From: Fulvivirga aurantia
GTDB taxonomy: Bacteria > Bacteroidota > Bacteroidia > Cytophagales > Cyclobacteriaceae
NCBI RefSeq assembly: GCF_009711475.1
Contig: NZ_SMMD01000761.1
Location: 1-7,470 of the forward strand
DNA: 7,470 nucleotides
Reading direction: 5' to 3'
Below, in pieces: positions 1 to 7,262 of this stretch. The translations under genes were made by a program, and so were the position numbers. Numbering within the stretch: position 1 is the stretch's first letter; each line of letters starts with the position of its first letter. The notes under the pieces are model-generated. The model searched no databases. It saw only the letters and a program-made list of their open reading frames with translations, and was not told the DNA's origin.

Positions 1-3000
1 CGCATATAGCCTTGTGGTTGCCAAGCAATCTCAGGGTTTATTTGATCACTATCTATCAAATAATTTCTTCCCTCTAAAAAATCAGAAGCTGACTCTTTAT
101 TGCCGGTTACCGTTCTCAGCTTGAGCGTCAGCTCTTTTGACAAATTATACCTGACGTTTACATCATAGCTTGTATTAAAAGTAGATTCAAACCCATTAAC
201 CAGAAGCTGCTTTCGCTCTGCATCGAAGAAAGAAAGCTCCAGACCATACTTTGGGTTGGCTCGATTAAAAAATAAGGTAGATCTCAGGGTGTTTCTTTCG
301 CTAATGAGATTTGCTCTATCTACATTCTGAGCAAATGAAAGTAATCGGGTGTCAAGGTCGTCATCAGTAGTTTTTGTATCTGCAGACCAGCTTGTGTTAT
401 TTGAGAACTTACTTAGAAATCGTTTTAAGCCCTCAGCCGTTCTCCATGCTCTGGGTGTTTGAATGTTTATATTATAGATAAACAGTGTTTGAAAAGCGGT
501 TACAAACTCATTGGTAGGCACAAAAATTTTAGCATAGTTACGCTCATCAGGATTAATCGCCTCAAAAAATTCATTCAGATCCTGAACCCCATCTTCATTC
601 AGGTCTCGCCAGGTATGGGTACCTTCTCCTGCCGGTACTTTTATAAATACAAACTCTCTCTTCAGCTCCTGACTATTGGAAATAGCATAAGTTAGATCAG
701 ACCTCACCAGATTATCAAACATCAGTGCCCGCCAGTCTACCCTACCGGAAATCACCTCTTCCTGTTCATCTACAGCTACCTGATCTACATTTCGATAAGT
801 AAATACTACATCTAAGCGATCGTTTCCTATATCCTTACCAAGATTCAGTCTTGTGGTGTTAGCATCTGTAAAATCTTGTAAATCACCAGCTACAGGCATT
901 TGATCGATACGTTGAGAATGACTTAGCAAAAACTCCCAATCCGATTGTGGGGCGTTTTTGAGATAGTAAACATGCTCATTAAAAAACATAGCTGAATTTG
1001 TTATCGAATCACTAAGCTTGTTTTCTACTCGATTCTGGTCAACATTGTATTGATAGCCTGGCACCAGGTATTTATTCTGATAAGACACATCGGTAAATAA
1101 GCGACTCCATGTTGCCCGAGAGTTGGTCAAGTCATTTTCCAGATAGAAAGCATTTGCACTTACTTTAAAGTTGTATAACTGTTGGTTTAGCTTTAAATCG
1201 TGCTGGTAACCCTCTACCTGATTCTCTCGATAACGCCTGCTAAAAGTATAACCTACATTATTTGAAGCATCCTTTTGCATATTAAAACCAACATTGAAGA
1301 TATTATCAGAAACCAACTGATCATCCGGCTGTGGGTTGTAGCTCCAATCACGATCATATTCTATATATCTAAATCGATCAATCGGTCTAAAACGCTCATC
1401 ATCATATTCATAATCGATAAAAGCGCTGTATGTATATTTTGGCATAAATGAAACCTTCCGACCCTCGCTCAACAACCCAACTTTCATGGCGTATCCGTTG
1501 TCATCTTCATCGTTTATTGGTGAGAAAAGGTTTACATCCTGATCTGTAAAAGCCATTTCTGTCGTAACAGTTTCATGTTTATTCAATTGATAGCTGCCCA
1601 TGAGTGTCACCATCTGTTTTTTGTCTGGTACAGGTATATCTATTACCGGTTCATAGTTACCTTGCGGCTCACCCCCGACAGGGGCTACCCACTGGTAAAC
1701 CCTGCCATTAGCGGTTGTCATGGCTTGTTCGTAATTACCATTCCCAATCCCGACATCAGAAAATGTCACCCGATAAACTGCTTCCTCAGGATCTGTCGAA
1801 TATTCAAAAATAGTAAAGGTTTCACCCGATGATACAGTATCCACACTCCTATAAAGCACTTGCTCTACGCTAAAACCAACACTATCGGCTCCGCTTTTAA
1901 TAGCGAGGTTTAGGCTATCCCCCACTTCACTCAATAGCCGCTTGTCTGCATCACTCAACTCAACCAATAATGGTCTATTTCTATTGTCTTTTTCACTGTA
2001 AGCGCTTACGCCAAAATTAAATTTACCCACCTGATGTGTGTGTTTACCCGTCAGGATCGTTCGGTTATAATCCTGGTCAGAAAACTCATAATCTACCCTG
2101 ATCCGCGAAAACTGAGTAATCAGAACCTTGTTGGTGAAAGTGAGTTGAGCTGTGTTATAATCGATAATATAATCATTATTGAACCCACGTTCGAGCTGCT
2201 GTCCGTCCAGGAAAACACGTTCAGAATTGGCCAATACAATGACGAATCGCTCTCCGTCCGGGCCTGGTATCTGATAAGGGCCGAGCAGTCCTTCTTTTGG
2301 GGGAATTTGTACTGAGGCAAACCGACCTTTAGCCACAGAAACACCTATCGAAGTAGAGGCAGTATCTGCACCTGTTAAAGAGTAATTAAGGGTGCCCACT
2401 CCACCCTGTACATTTTTGTAGTATTTAAGAAAATGCGAAGACCTGTCTTGCAATACCACATCACCACCGGTGAGAGATAGCTTTTCATTATAAATTTGGA
2501 TAAAGACATTGTCGAAGTCCTGTAACTGTTGTGTGTTTCCTTCAGGTTGAAACGGAACGTTTTGATCTGTAATCGAAGCCCTAATGTTAAGATCATCACT
2601 TAGCTTACCGTCTAAATTGAGGTTGAGCGTGGAGTTGACAAAGACATCCTGATTATTACCAAAGCTTATTCCCCGGCTTATGCTACCACTTTTATTTAAA
2701 CCTTCTGTCGTAAACAGTTCATTTTTTTGTGCTAATAACGGATCTGGCGAGACTGGATCCTTGAAGTAAGCATTTGAATCATAAACATCAAGGCTCCGAT
2801 TGAAATATTGCTTACTTAAGTCAACACCCAGGGTTTGATAGCAAAGTTCCACAGAGTCAGCTGGCTGTGATAACCTCACCAAAATTTTACCTTTGGTTAA
2901 ATCATGCTCTATCGCATATTCGCTGCTATCGACACCTGCAATTCTCGCTGAAGCTGGTAGCACAGAAAGAGAATCTACCTTTACCCAGGTATCATAGGTC

Positions 3001-3092
3001 TTAATCCAAACACACTTCTCACCTGGTGTTTGAGCTTGTAAATTTTTAAAGCATAATAAGAGTAAAGCTGATATGACCAGTGAAGCTCGCAT
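1..3092 (-). CDS. Large outer-membrane beta-barrel surface protein, SprA-like in style (C-terminus beyond window)
   Basis: The frame is open from an ATG at 3092 to the left edge (1030 complete codons, no stop seen), so the C-terminus is missing. Residues 1-20 form a signal peptide (Arg2, a Leu-rich core, LQA before Q21). Residues 21-130 are a small beta-rich domain with two cysteines (C27, C84). From about 136 there is a highly patterned block: GSISRGISFGNNQ (136-148), then alternating polar/hydrophobic strands, ITDQNVPFQPEGNTQQLQ (174-191), LTGGD (207-211) and SSHFLKYYKNVQGG (218-231). A second block, RVFLDGQQLERG (292-303) followed by DYIIDYNTAQLTF, resembles repeats in long bacterial surface proteins. 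The remainder is strand-rich with many Tyr, Phe and Asn, as in a large barrel. An EF-hand-like loop lies at 830-841. I recognise the style from Bacteroidota proteins annotated hypothetical. Relation to SprA/Sov, the type IX secretion barrel, is only a suspicion; SprA is about twice as long. It starts 2 bases after the kinase stop, so it is probably in the same operon. Envelope localisation is fairly sure; function is unknown. Confidence 0.85.
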   Translation of the reverse strand, partial: MRASLVISALLLLCFKNLQAQTPGEKCVWIKTYDTWVKVDSLSVLPASARIAGVDSSEYAIEHDLTKGKILVRLSQPADSVELCYQTLGVDLSKQYFNRSLDVYDSNAYFKDPVSPDPLLAQKNELFTTEGLNKSGSISRGISFGNNQDVFVNSTLNLNLDGKLSDDLNIRASITDQNVPFQPEGNTQQLQDFDNVFIQIYNEKLSLTGGDVVLQDRSSHFLKYYKNVQGGVGTLNYSLTGADTASTSIGVSVAKGRFASVQIPPKEGLLGPYQIPGPDGERFVIVLANSERVFLDGQQLERGFNNDYIIDYNTAQLTFTNKVLITQFSRIRVDYEFSDQDYNRTILTGKHTHQVGKFNFGVSAYSEKDNRNRPLLVELSDADKRLLSEVGDSLNLAIKSGADSVGFSVEQVLYRSVDTVSSGETFTIFEYSTDPEEAVYRVTFSDVGIGNGNYEQAMTTANGRVYQWVAPVGGEPQGNYEPVIDIPVPDKKQMVTLMGSYQLNKHETVTTEMAFTDQDVNLFSPINDEDDNGYAMKVGLLSEGRKVSFMPKYTYSAFIDYEYDDERFRPIDRFRYIEYDRDWSYNPQPDDQLVSDNIFNVGFNMQKDASNNVGYTFSRRYRENQVEGYQHDLKLNQQLYNFKVSANAFYLENDLTNSRATWSRLFTDVSYQNKYLVPGYQYNVDQNRVENKLSDSITNSAMFFNEHVYYLKNAPQSDWEFLLSHSQRIDQMPVAGDLQDFTDANTTRLNLGKDIGNDRLDVVFTYRNVDQVAVDEQEEVISGRVDWRALMFDNLVRSDLTYAISNSQELKREFVFIKVPAGEGTHTWRDLNEDGVQDLNEFFEAINPDERNYAKIFVPTNEFVTAFQTLFIYNINIQTPRAWRTAEGLKRFLSKFSNNTSWSADTKTTDDDLDTRLLSFAQNVDRANLISERNTLRSTLFFNRANPKYGLELSFFDAERKQLLVNGFESTFNTSYDVNVRYNLSKELTLKLRTVTGNKESASDFLEGRNYLIDSDQINPEIAWQPQGYM
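570..605 (-). other. EF-hand-like calcium-binding loop within the barrel protein
   Basis: Residues 830-841 read DLNEDGVQDLNE. This places Asp, Asn, Asp, Asp and Glu at loop positions 1, 3, 5, 9 and 12, with Gly at position 6: the full EF-hand ligand set. It follows GEGTHTW (822-828) and precedes FFEA. Similar DxNxDG loops occur in dockerin and thrombospondin type 3 repeats and in other secreted bacterial proteins. Calcium binding is inferred from the ligand pattern only. No flanking helix pair is evident, so this would be a stand-alone loop, perhaps in an extracellular connection between barrel strands. Confidence 0.6.
3033..3092 (-). other. Sec signal peptide of the large surface protein
   Basis: Residues 1-20 have a short basic N-terminus (Arg2), a hydrophobic core rich in Leu, Ile and Val (residues 5-15) and a small residue, Ala20, before Gln21 (motif LQA, then QTPGEK). 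This fits signal peptidase I cleavage after residue 20 and fixes the ATG at 3092 as the start. The cysteine at residue 14 lies inside the core without a lipobox and is not read as a lipidation site. Confidence 0.8.
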
Positions 3093-3094
3093 AA

Positions 3095-3763
3095 CTACTC
3101 CACCATAGGCAACTCAATATAAAATGAGGTGCCGTTGCCATCTTCTGTCTCAAACCAAATCTTTCCACCGGCATGCTCAACACCGTGCTTGGCAATGGCC
3201 AGGCCTATACCGCTACCCGTCTCTTTAGTACTAAAATTGGGTAGAAAAACTTTCCCTCTTATGCTCTCATCAATCCCTGGTCCATCGTCTTTAATCTCTA
3301 ACAGCAAACGTCTGTTATCACTTACATTTAGTGTGATGTCAATGGTCTTTTCTTCCTCGCTGGCCTGCACTGCATTGATAATAATATTCGAAATTATCCT
3401 ACCCATCAGTTGTTCATCACCAAGAGTGTAAACATGCTCATCATGCACATCCAGATTGATTTTAACATGTTTAGTGGCACTGTGTAAATTCACTGACTTT
3501 CTGATAACCGGCACAATATCATAACGCTCATTTTCAGGAATTGGCAGCTTAGCAAAAGAACTGAAGGAAGAAGCGATATCGTTTAGCGTCTCGATTTCAT
3601 GTAAGAGTGTATTTATTGGCCTTTCCAGATCTTTCTCATCCGGCCGACCTAGCAACTTTCTACTCAAATGCTGCAAGGTCAGTTTCATAGGAGTAAGTGG
3701 GTTCTTAATCTCATGCGCCACCTGTTGTGCAATTTCCCGCCAGGCCGTCTCTTTCTCACTACG
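3095..3763 (-). other. Histidine kinase catalytic core (HisKA plus HATPase_c)
   Basis: Residues about 1008-1230. The stretch WREIAQQVAHEIKNPLTP with His1025 (codon 3713-3715) is the dimerisation and phosphotransfer helix and is close to the NtrY family pattern. Every ATP-binding motif of the GHKL fold is present and intact (N, G1, F and G2 boxes), so the protein should be catalytically active. No receiver domain or output domain follows; the protein ends 20 residues after an SFYIELP strand. Confidence 0.92.
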
Positions 3764-6700
3764 TGCCAGCGCTTTCTTGCTCTCTTCCAGATTGATAAGC
3801 ATCTTATTGTACTCTCCCACCATGAGGCCTATTTCATCTTCAGCTTTCCAAACGAGTGGTTCATTAAAGCCTGTTAGGGTGGTCTTCTTAAGTTTTTGGG
3901 TGATGAAAGATAATGGGAACGTGAGCCATTTAGCCGCCAGATAAGAAATCAATAAAAAGACAATGAATATAATAGTGAATATATTGATGACATTAGAAAG
4001 TACCTCGATTTGATTCTGCTCCAGCGCATATTCTGACTGGAAGAATGGAATGCTTAAGATGCCAATAAGATCACCCGTACCAAAAGATTTGACACCGTAG
4101 TATGTGGTGTTGTAAGTTAGCGTACCTACAGACTCTCGAGCGATATAGGCATTTTCACCATACTCCTTGATTTTTGTATAGGCAACAGGGTTAATGTATT
4201 TAGACAATAAATTGTTCTCATAAATCAGCGGCTGACTGGTGGCAATCAACCTACCCCTTGTACTGAAAAGGTTAACATCTACTCCTGAAAACTTAGCTAC
4301 TTGCGAGAGCTTGTTAGGAAGGTCCTCCCTGTCAATTGTGAGATCGTTGATATATTGATCGAGGTCATCACTCACATTGCTACTTATGCTTCTTGCTTTC
4401 TTGTAATAATCTTCATTCACTTCTTTCTTAAATGAAGAATTAATCAAACTCAAAGTGGTGATACTTACTGCAAACAAGGGTAGAAAGAAAGCAATGTTCA
4501 AATACAACTGAATCCTTGCGCTGTAATTGAGGCTAGAGTTTTGAAAGCTAAAATAAAGGGCATACAAAGCCGTAAGTATCAATAAGGTAAAAACCTGAAT
4601 CAAAAACAAAAATGAGAAATTTGAGATTACATCTGACCACGGGTGCAAATTAGAACTGATCACGACCACCCGACCATCAGGGTCTCTCACTGCCAGGTGA
4701 GAATAACCACTCGATGACAAACCTGTCTCATATATAGAGATGCTCTCTAAAAGTTCTTTATTAAAATCGGTGTTATAATTGAAGCTACCTGAGTTGTATA
4801 AAATTTGATCTCCATTAAAAACCGCATAGCTATAATTGGCATCCTGATAAGGAAAAAGAAATGCATTATCCACCAGTAATTCCGGGTATACATTTTCCGG
4901 TATGATCCTTTTCAAATTTAGATCAATGATAACATAGCCTACAGATATGCCCCGCTTCTTAATTTCAACAAAATCTAGGTATCGTTTTGTCACTTCGGCT
5001 CCTAGCTTATTGATATAGTAAATGCCTTCGTAATCAGTTTTATATTCTTCTACATTAAACTCTCGCAATTCAGCAGGATCAAGCGCCCCCGGTTTATCAT
5101 CAAACGGCTCTCCATTGCTATTGTACAGGTAAATTTTTACATCGTATTTATCAAAATAACTACTGAGAAGCACCTGCCTGATTTTCGATTTTATAATTGA
5201 TTTTGACAAGAAAGGACTTGCCATGGTGCTTTGAATGAATACGTCATCTTCGAGCTTTTTATTCAGCTCAGACAGCAGGTATTCAGCAAGATTATCATTA
5301 TCAATTAGAAACTGTGTGGCAAATTTCTGCTTTCTTTCAAACTCACGCTCTTTCTCAAACTTAAAAACTGCAAATGCCCCTAAAATTGCAGTGCCAATGA
5401 TAATTGTAAAGAAATAGAGAAAGGTGTTATAACGGACCTTGGTAAGATAATTGGGTAATGCCGTAATGTATAAGGTCAGGGTGAGTCCGACACTTATAGC
5501 CAAAACTTCAAAAAACTGCTGACCAATGATCAAGTTGATTATAGCAAATAGAGCAGCTCCTACAGCATAGTTGGTGAAGAAGTCTCTCTTGCGTTTATTT
5601 CTTTTCTCAAAGAGCTTATAAAGCACATGGTGCACAAAGAAAATAGCAATTGAGAGTATGATGAATATTAAAAAACCTACTACCCTATTCAGCTCAAAGT
5701 TTATTGACTGATTGATATCGAAAGTAATTTGAGAGTTATGGTAAATAGTTTGAAATGCCAGGTACTCAATATGCAATACCAATATCATCAATCCGGCAAG
5801 TATAACAGAAACTACCCGTGTCTTAAGACCTTGAGCTTTTAAAAACTTATTGGATAAACTGAATTTGTGATAGTTGTTAAATAAATACAGGCACAAGAAT
5901 AAAGCTGCTGTCAAATTGAGGAGTAAGTCTCCAAGGGAAGGATTAATACTGGATGAAGCAAAAAATCTACTATCGAACAAGCTGGAAGAAATCCATCTGG
6001 CAGGGAAATTAAAGGCTAACATCCCGGACCTCAACAAAAGAAGTAGCGTCACAAGAGTCAAAAATCCTCTTTCAACATCACCTTTTGCATAACTTCTGGC
6101 CAGTAGGTAAGCCCAAATAGCAATTAACAATATCCCACACCCGAGCAGAATAGCTAAAATACCGTTGAGGTAAACTCTATTTTGAACGTAGTCGCTCGCA
6201 AACTCAACTTTAAAATAACAATTGTCATCATCCGATATGGCACAAACCGGAGTGCCTTCTGCATGCTGAAGGCTATTTATTTTCAGTTTTTGATCTGAGA
6301 ATATTTTTCGATTAAAACCTGACTGGACGTAATTGTTATCGACCTTATAGTTGTTATACAAAGGCACAAAGGCAAAAACCTCAAAACGTGTACCTGAGAT
6401 TGCCCATCGCCTGGCAAGGAAATCTTTCCTAACTGTGCTAACAAATCTCAACCTGTAATTACCGGAAATGTATCTGTAGTCGGGGACATACCTGTAATCT
6501 GACCAATAAACTAATCGTCCGTTATTATAGATATAGAAAGGATACTCAGTGTCTAATTGTATCTGCGAAAAATCAATCTGTCTTTGCCTTTCAAGATACT
6601 CAAGCACATCTACGAGATCTTTCTGAAGAGAACCTACTTCATTTCCAAGCCTTTCTTCGACCGTTTGGAGGTATTCTGTTTCATCAAGAGTTGTACTCTT

Positions 6701-6787
6701 AAAAATGAGTTCCAAACCTGTGCCCACAACAAGCAAAGACAGACCGCAGATAAATAAATAGTATTTGAGGCGCTTTAGGTTTGGCAA
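3095..6787 (-). CDS. Large multi-pass NtrY-like sensor histidine kinase with HAMP domain
   Basis: This is an inner-membrane sensor kinase of 1230 residues, far longer than typical NtrY-type kinases (about 700-800). Its C-terminal core is complete. HAMP spans about 940-1004 (Pro958, DEIG 984-987). The HisKA box AHEIKNPLTPMKL has phospho-accepting His1025. HATPase_c has an N box (Asn1134, Asn1138), DDGPGI (1167-1172), an F-box region near 1181-1188 and GSGIGLAIAK (1191-1200). Hydrophobicity suggests 12 helices, near 10-28, 207-230, 241-262, 286-304, 324-346, 368-391, 403-422, 427-447, 455-475, 723-747, 760-783 and 932-955. Positive charge falls on the predicted cytoplasmic loops (for example KRNKRKR near 395). 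This leaves three large extracytoplasmic regions (29-206, 476-722, 784-931), which look PAS/Cache-like in stretches such as FYIYNNGRLVYWSD and VDVNLFSTRGRLIATSQP. The start is TTG: an in-frame stop lies 12 bases upstream of it (6800-6802) and no in-frame ATG occurs before about residue 256. No response regulator is in the window. Kinase identity is certain; the signal is unknown. Confidence 0.96.
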   Translation of the reverse strand: MPNLKRLKYYLFICGLSLLVVGTGLELIFKSTTLDETEYLQTVEERLGNEVGSLQKDLVDVLEYLERQRQIDFSQIQLDTEYPFYIYNNGRLVYWSDYRYVPDYRYISGNYRLRFVSTVRKDFLARRWAISGTRFEVFAFVPLYNNYKVDNNYVQSGFNRKIFSDQKLKINSLQHAEGTPVCAISDDDNCYFKVEFASDYVQNRVYLNGILAILLGCGILLIAIWAYLLARSYAKGDVERGFLTLVTLLLLLRSGMLAFNFPARWISSSLFDSRFFASSSINPSLGDLLLNLTAALFLCLYLFNNYHKFSLSNKFLKAQGLKTRVVSVILAGLMILVLHIEYLAFQTIYHNSQITFDINQSINFELNRVVGFLIFIILSIAIFFVHHVLYKLFEKRNKRKRDFFTNYAVGAALFAIINLIIGQQFFEVLAISVGLTLTLYITALPNYLTKVRYNTFLYFFTIIIGTAILGAFAVFKFEKEREFERKQKFATQFLIDNDNLAEYLLSELNKKLEDDVFIQSTMASPFLSKSIIKSKIRQVLLSSYFDKYDVKIYLYNSNGEPFDDKPGALDPAELREFNVEEYKTDYEGIYYINKLGAEVTKRYLDFVEIKKRGISVGYVIIDLNLKRIIPENVYPELLVDNAFLFPYQDANYSYAVFNGDQILYNSGSFNYNTDFNKELLESISIYETGLSSSGYSHLAVRDPDGRVVVISSNLHPWSDVISNFSFLFLIQVFTLLILTALYALYFSFQNSSLNYSARIQLYLNIAFFLPLFAVSITTLSLINSSFKKEVNEDYYKKARSISSNVSDDLDQYINDLTIDREDLPNKLSQVAKFSGVDVNLFSTRGRLIATSQPLIYENNLLSKYINPVAYTKIKEYGENAYIARESVGTLTYNTTYYGVKSFGTGDLIGILSIPFFQSEYALEQNQIEVLSNVINIFTIIFIVFLLISYLAAKWLTFPLSFITQKLKKTTLTGFNEPLVWKAEDEIGLMVGEYNKMLINLEESKKALARSEKETAWREIAQQVAHEIKNPLTPMKLTLQHLSRKLLGRPDEKDLERPINTLLHEIETLNDIASSFSSFAKLPIPENERYDIVPVIRKSVNLHSATKHVKINLDVHDEHVYTLGDEQLMGRIISNIIINAVQASEEEKTIDITLNVSDNRRLLLEIKDDGPGIDESIRGKVFLPNFSTKETGSGIGLAIAKHGVEHAGGKIWFETEDGNGTSFYIELPMVE

Positions 6788-6813
6788 ATGAAAATAGTTT
6801 TAATGGTATAGGA

Positions 6814-6821
6814 TAAATATA
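6814..6821 (-). promoter_or_regulatory. Possible Bacteroidota -7 promoter element before the kinase gene
   Basis: Read on the minus strand, this is TATATTTA, matching seven of eight positions of the Bacteroidota -7 consensus TAnnTTTG. Transcription would begin close to 6808, giving a leader of about 20 bases before the TTG start. No TTTG box sits at the usual -33 distance; an inverted repeat occupies that space instead. In AT-rich DNA such a match is weak evidence, so this is a candidate only. The kinase gene could instead be read through from the upstream gene. Confidence 0.2.
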
Positions 6822-6831
6822 CTAGTTTATT

Positions 6832-6849
6832 GGTAATTGAGTAATTACC
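6832..6849. repeat. 18-base perfect inverted repeat in the 88-base gap upstream of the kinase gene
   Basis: The arms GGTAATT (6832-6838) and AATTACC (6843-6849) are exact reverse complements separated by four bases. The repeat lies 26 bases after the DUF983 stop and 44 bases before the kinase TTG, on the upstream side of the candidate -7 element. It could be a binding site for a dimeric regulator or a weak RNA hairpin. It lacks GC-rich pairing and a following U-run, so it does not read as an intrinsic terminator. Confidence 0.4.
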
Positions 6850-6875
6850 CCAGATACACAAAATACTATCGAAGG

Positions 6876-7262
6876 CTATTGTGTAACCCTTTTAGCAGGA
6901 TCAAAATCTATGCCGCCAAACCAATGCAGAAATAGTATACGTGAATATCTAAAACTAAATGGGAGAAGTAAAATAGTAACTGATGTTACAGATACAAGGT
7001 AGACCCAAACGGGTGGGTCAAATAAAACTGTGAGGGCAACACCTACTGCCACCAACATAGCGACACTAAAAGCATAGCTAATATACATCGCTCCAATAAA
7101 AAAGCCAGGCTCCACCTCAAAGTGCAAACCGCAATGTTCACACTTTTTATTCATTTCTGAGAATTTGCCAAGATTAAGGGCATTGTATTTAAACATGTCA
7201 CCCTTCCTACATCTGGGGCATTTACCGTGTAAAATTGCGCTTGATTTGGAGCTTTTTTTCAT
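6876..7262 (-). CDS. DUF983 family protein: zinc-ribbon-like, two membrane helices
   Basis: A 128-residue protein of usual length for the family. A short basic N-terminus leads to GKCPRCRKGDMF (13-24) and CEHCGLHFEVEPGFFIGAMY (41-60). The four cysteines (15, 18, 41, 44) form two CxxC knuckles likely to bind zinc, and the EPGFF...GAMY stretch is a DUF983 signature. Two hydrophobic helices follow (about 59-80 and 86-104), then a loop with LFLHWFGGIDFDP. It is an integral inner-membrane protein, with the zinc ribbon probably cytoplasmic because no signal peptide precedes it. ATG at 7262 is chosen because family members begin shortly before the first CxxC; a TTG 14 codons upstream (7304) would only extend it deeper into the neighbour. 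It overlaps the upstream gene by 41 bases, so the two are probably translationally coupled. DUF983 genes occur beside cytochrome oxidase genes in several bacteria, hinting at a respiratory assembly role; its biochemical activity is unknown to me. Confidence 0.88.
   Translation of the reverse strand: MKKSSKSSAILHGKCPRCRKGDMFKYNALNLGKFSEMNKKCEHCGLHFEVEPGFFIGAMYISYAFSVAMLVAVGVALTVLFDPPVWVYLVSVTSVTILLLPFSFRYSRILFLHWFGGIDFDPAKRVTQ

Noticed and set aside
459..1832. Plus-strand open frames at 459-695 and 1575-1832
   Set aside because: Both are antisense to the barrel-protein gene, whose translation through these stretches gives consistent strand-rich sequence including the EF-hand-like loop.
2120..2599. 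Two minus-strand open frames (2120-2344 and 2375-2599) of about 74 codons
   Set aside because: They lie in another frame inside the long barrel-protein gene, have low-complexity composition and no recognisable domain, and the main frame runs uninterrupted through both.
1..3092. TonB-dependent receptor identity for the large barrel protein
   Set aside because: I see no TonB box or recognisable plug-domain motifs after the signal peptide. The N-terminal block has a different, SprA-like pattern.
2034..6092. Plus-strand open frames such as 2034-2315, 3129-3431, 3668-3877, 5235-5417 and 5874-6092
   Set aside because: All are antisense to strongly supported genes and have compositions expected from antisense reading of membrane or strand-rich proteins. 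None shows a motif or independent start signal.
6832..6849. Intrinsic terminator after the DUF983 gene
   Set aside because: The seven-pair stem is AT-rich and no U-run follows on the minus strand, so termination there is not supported.
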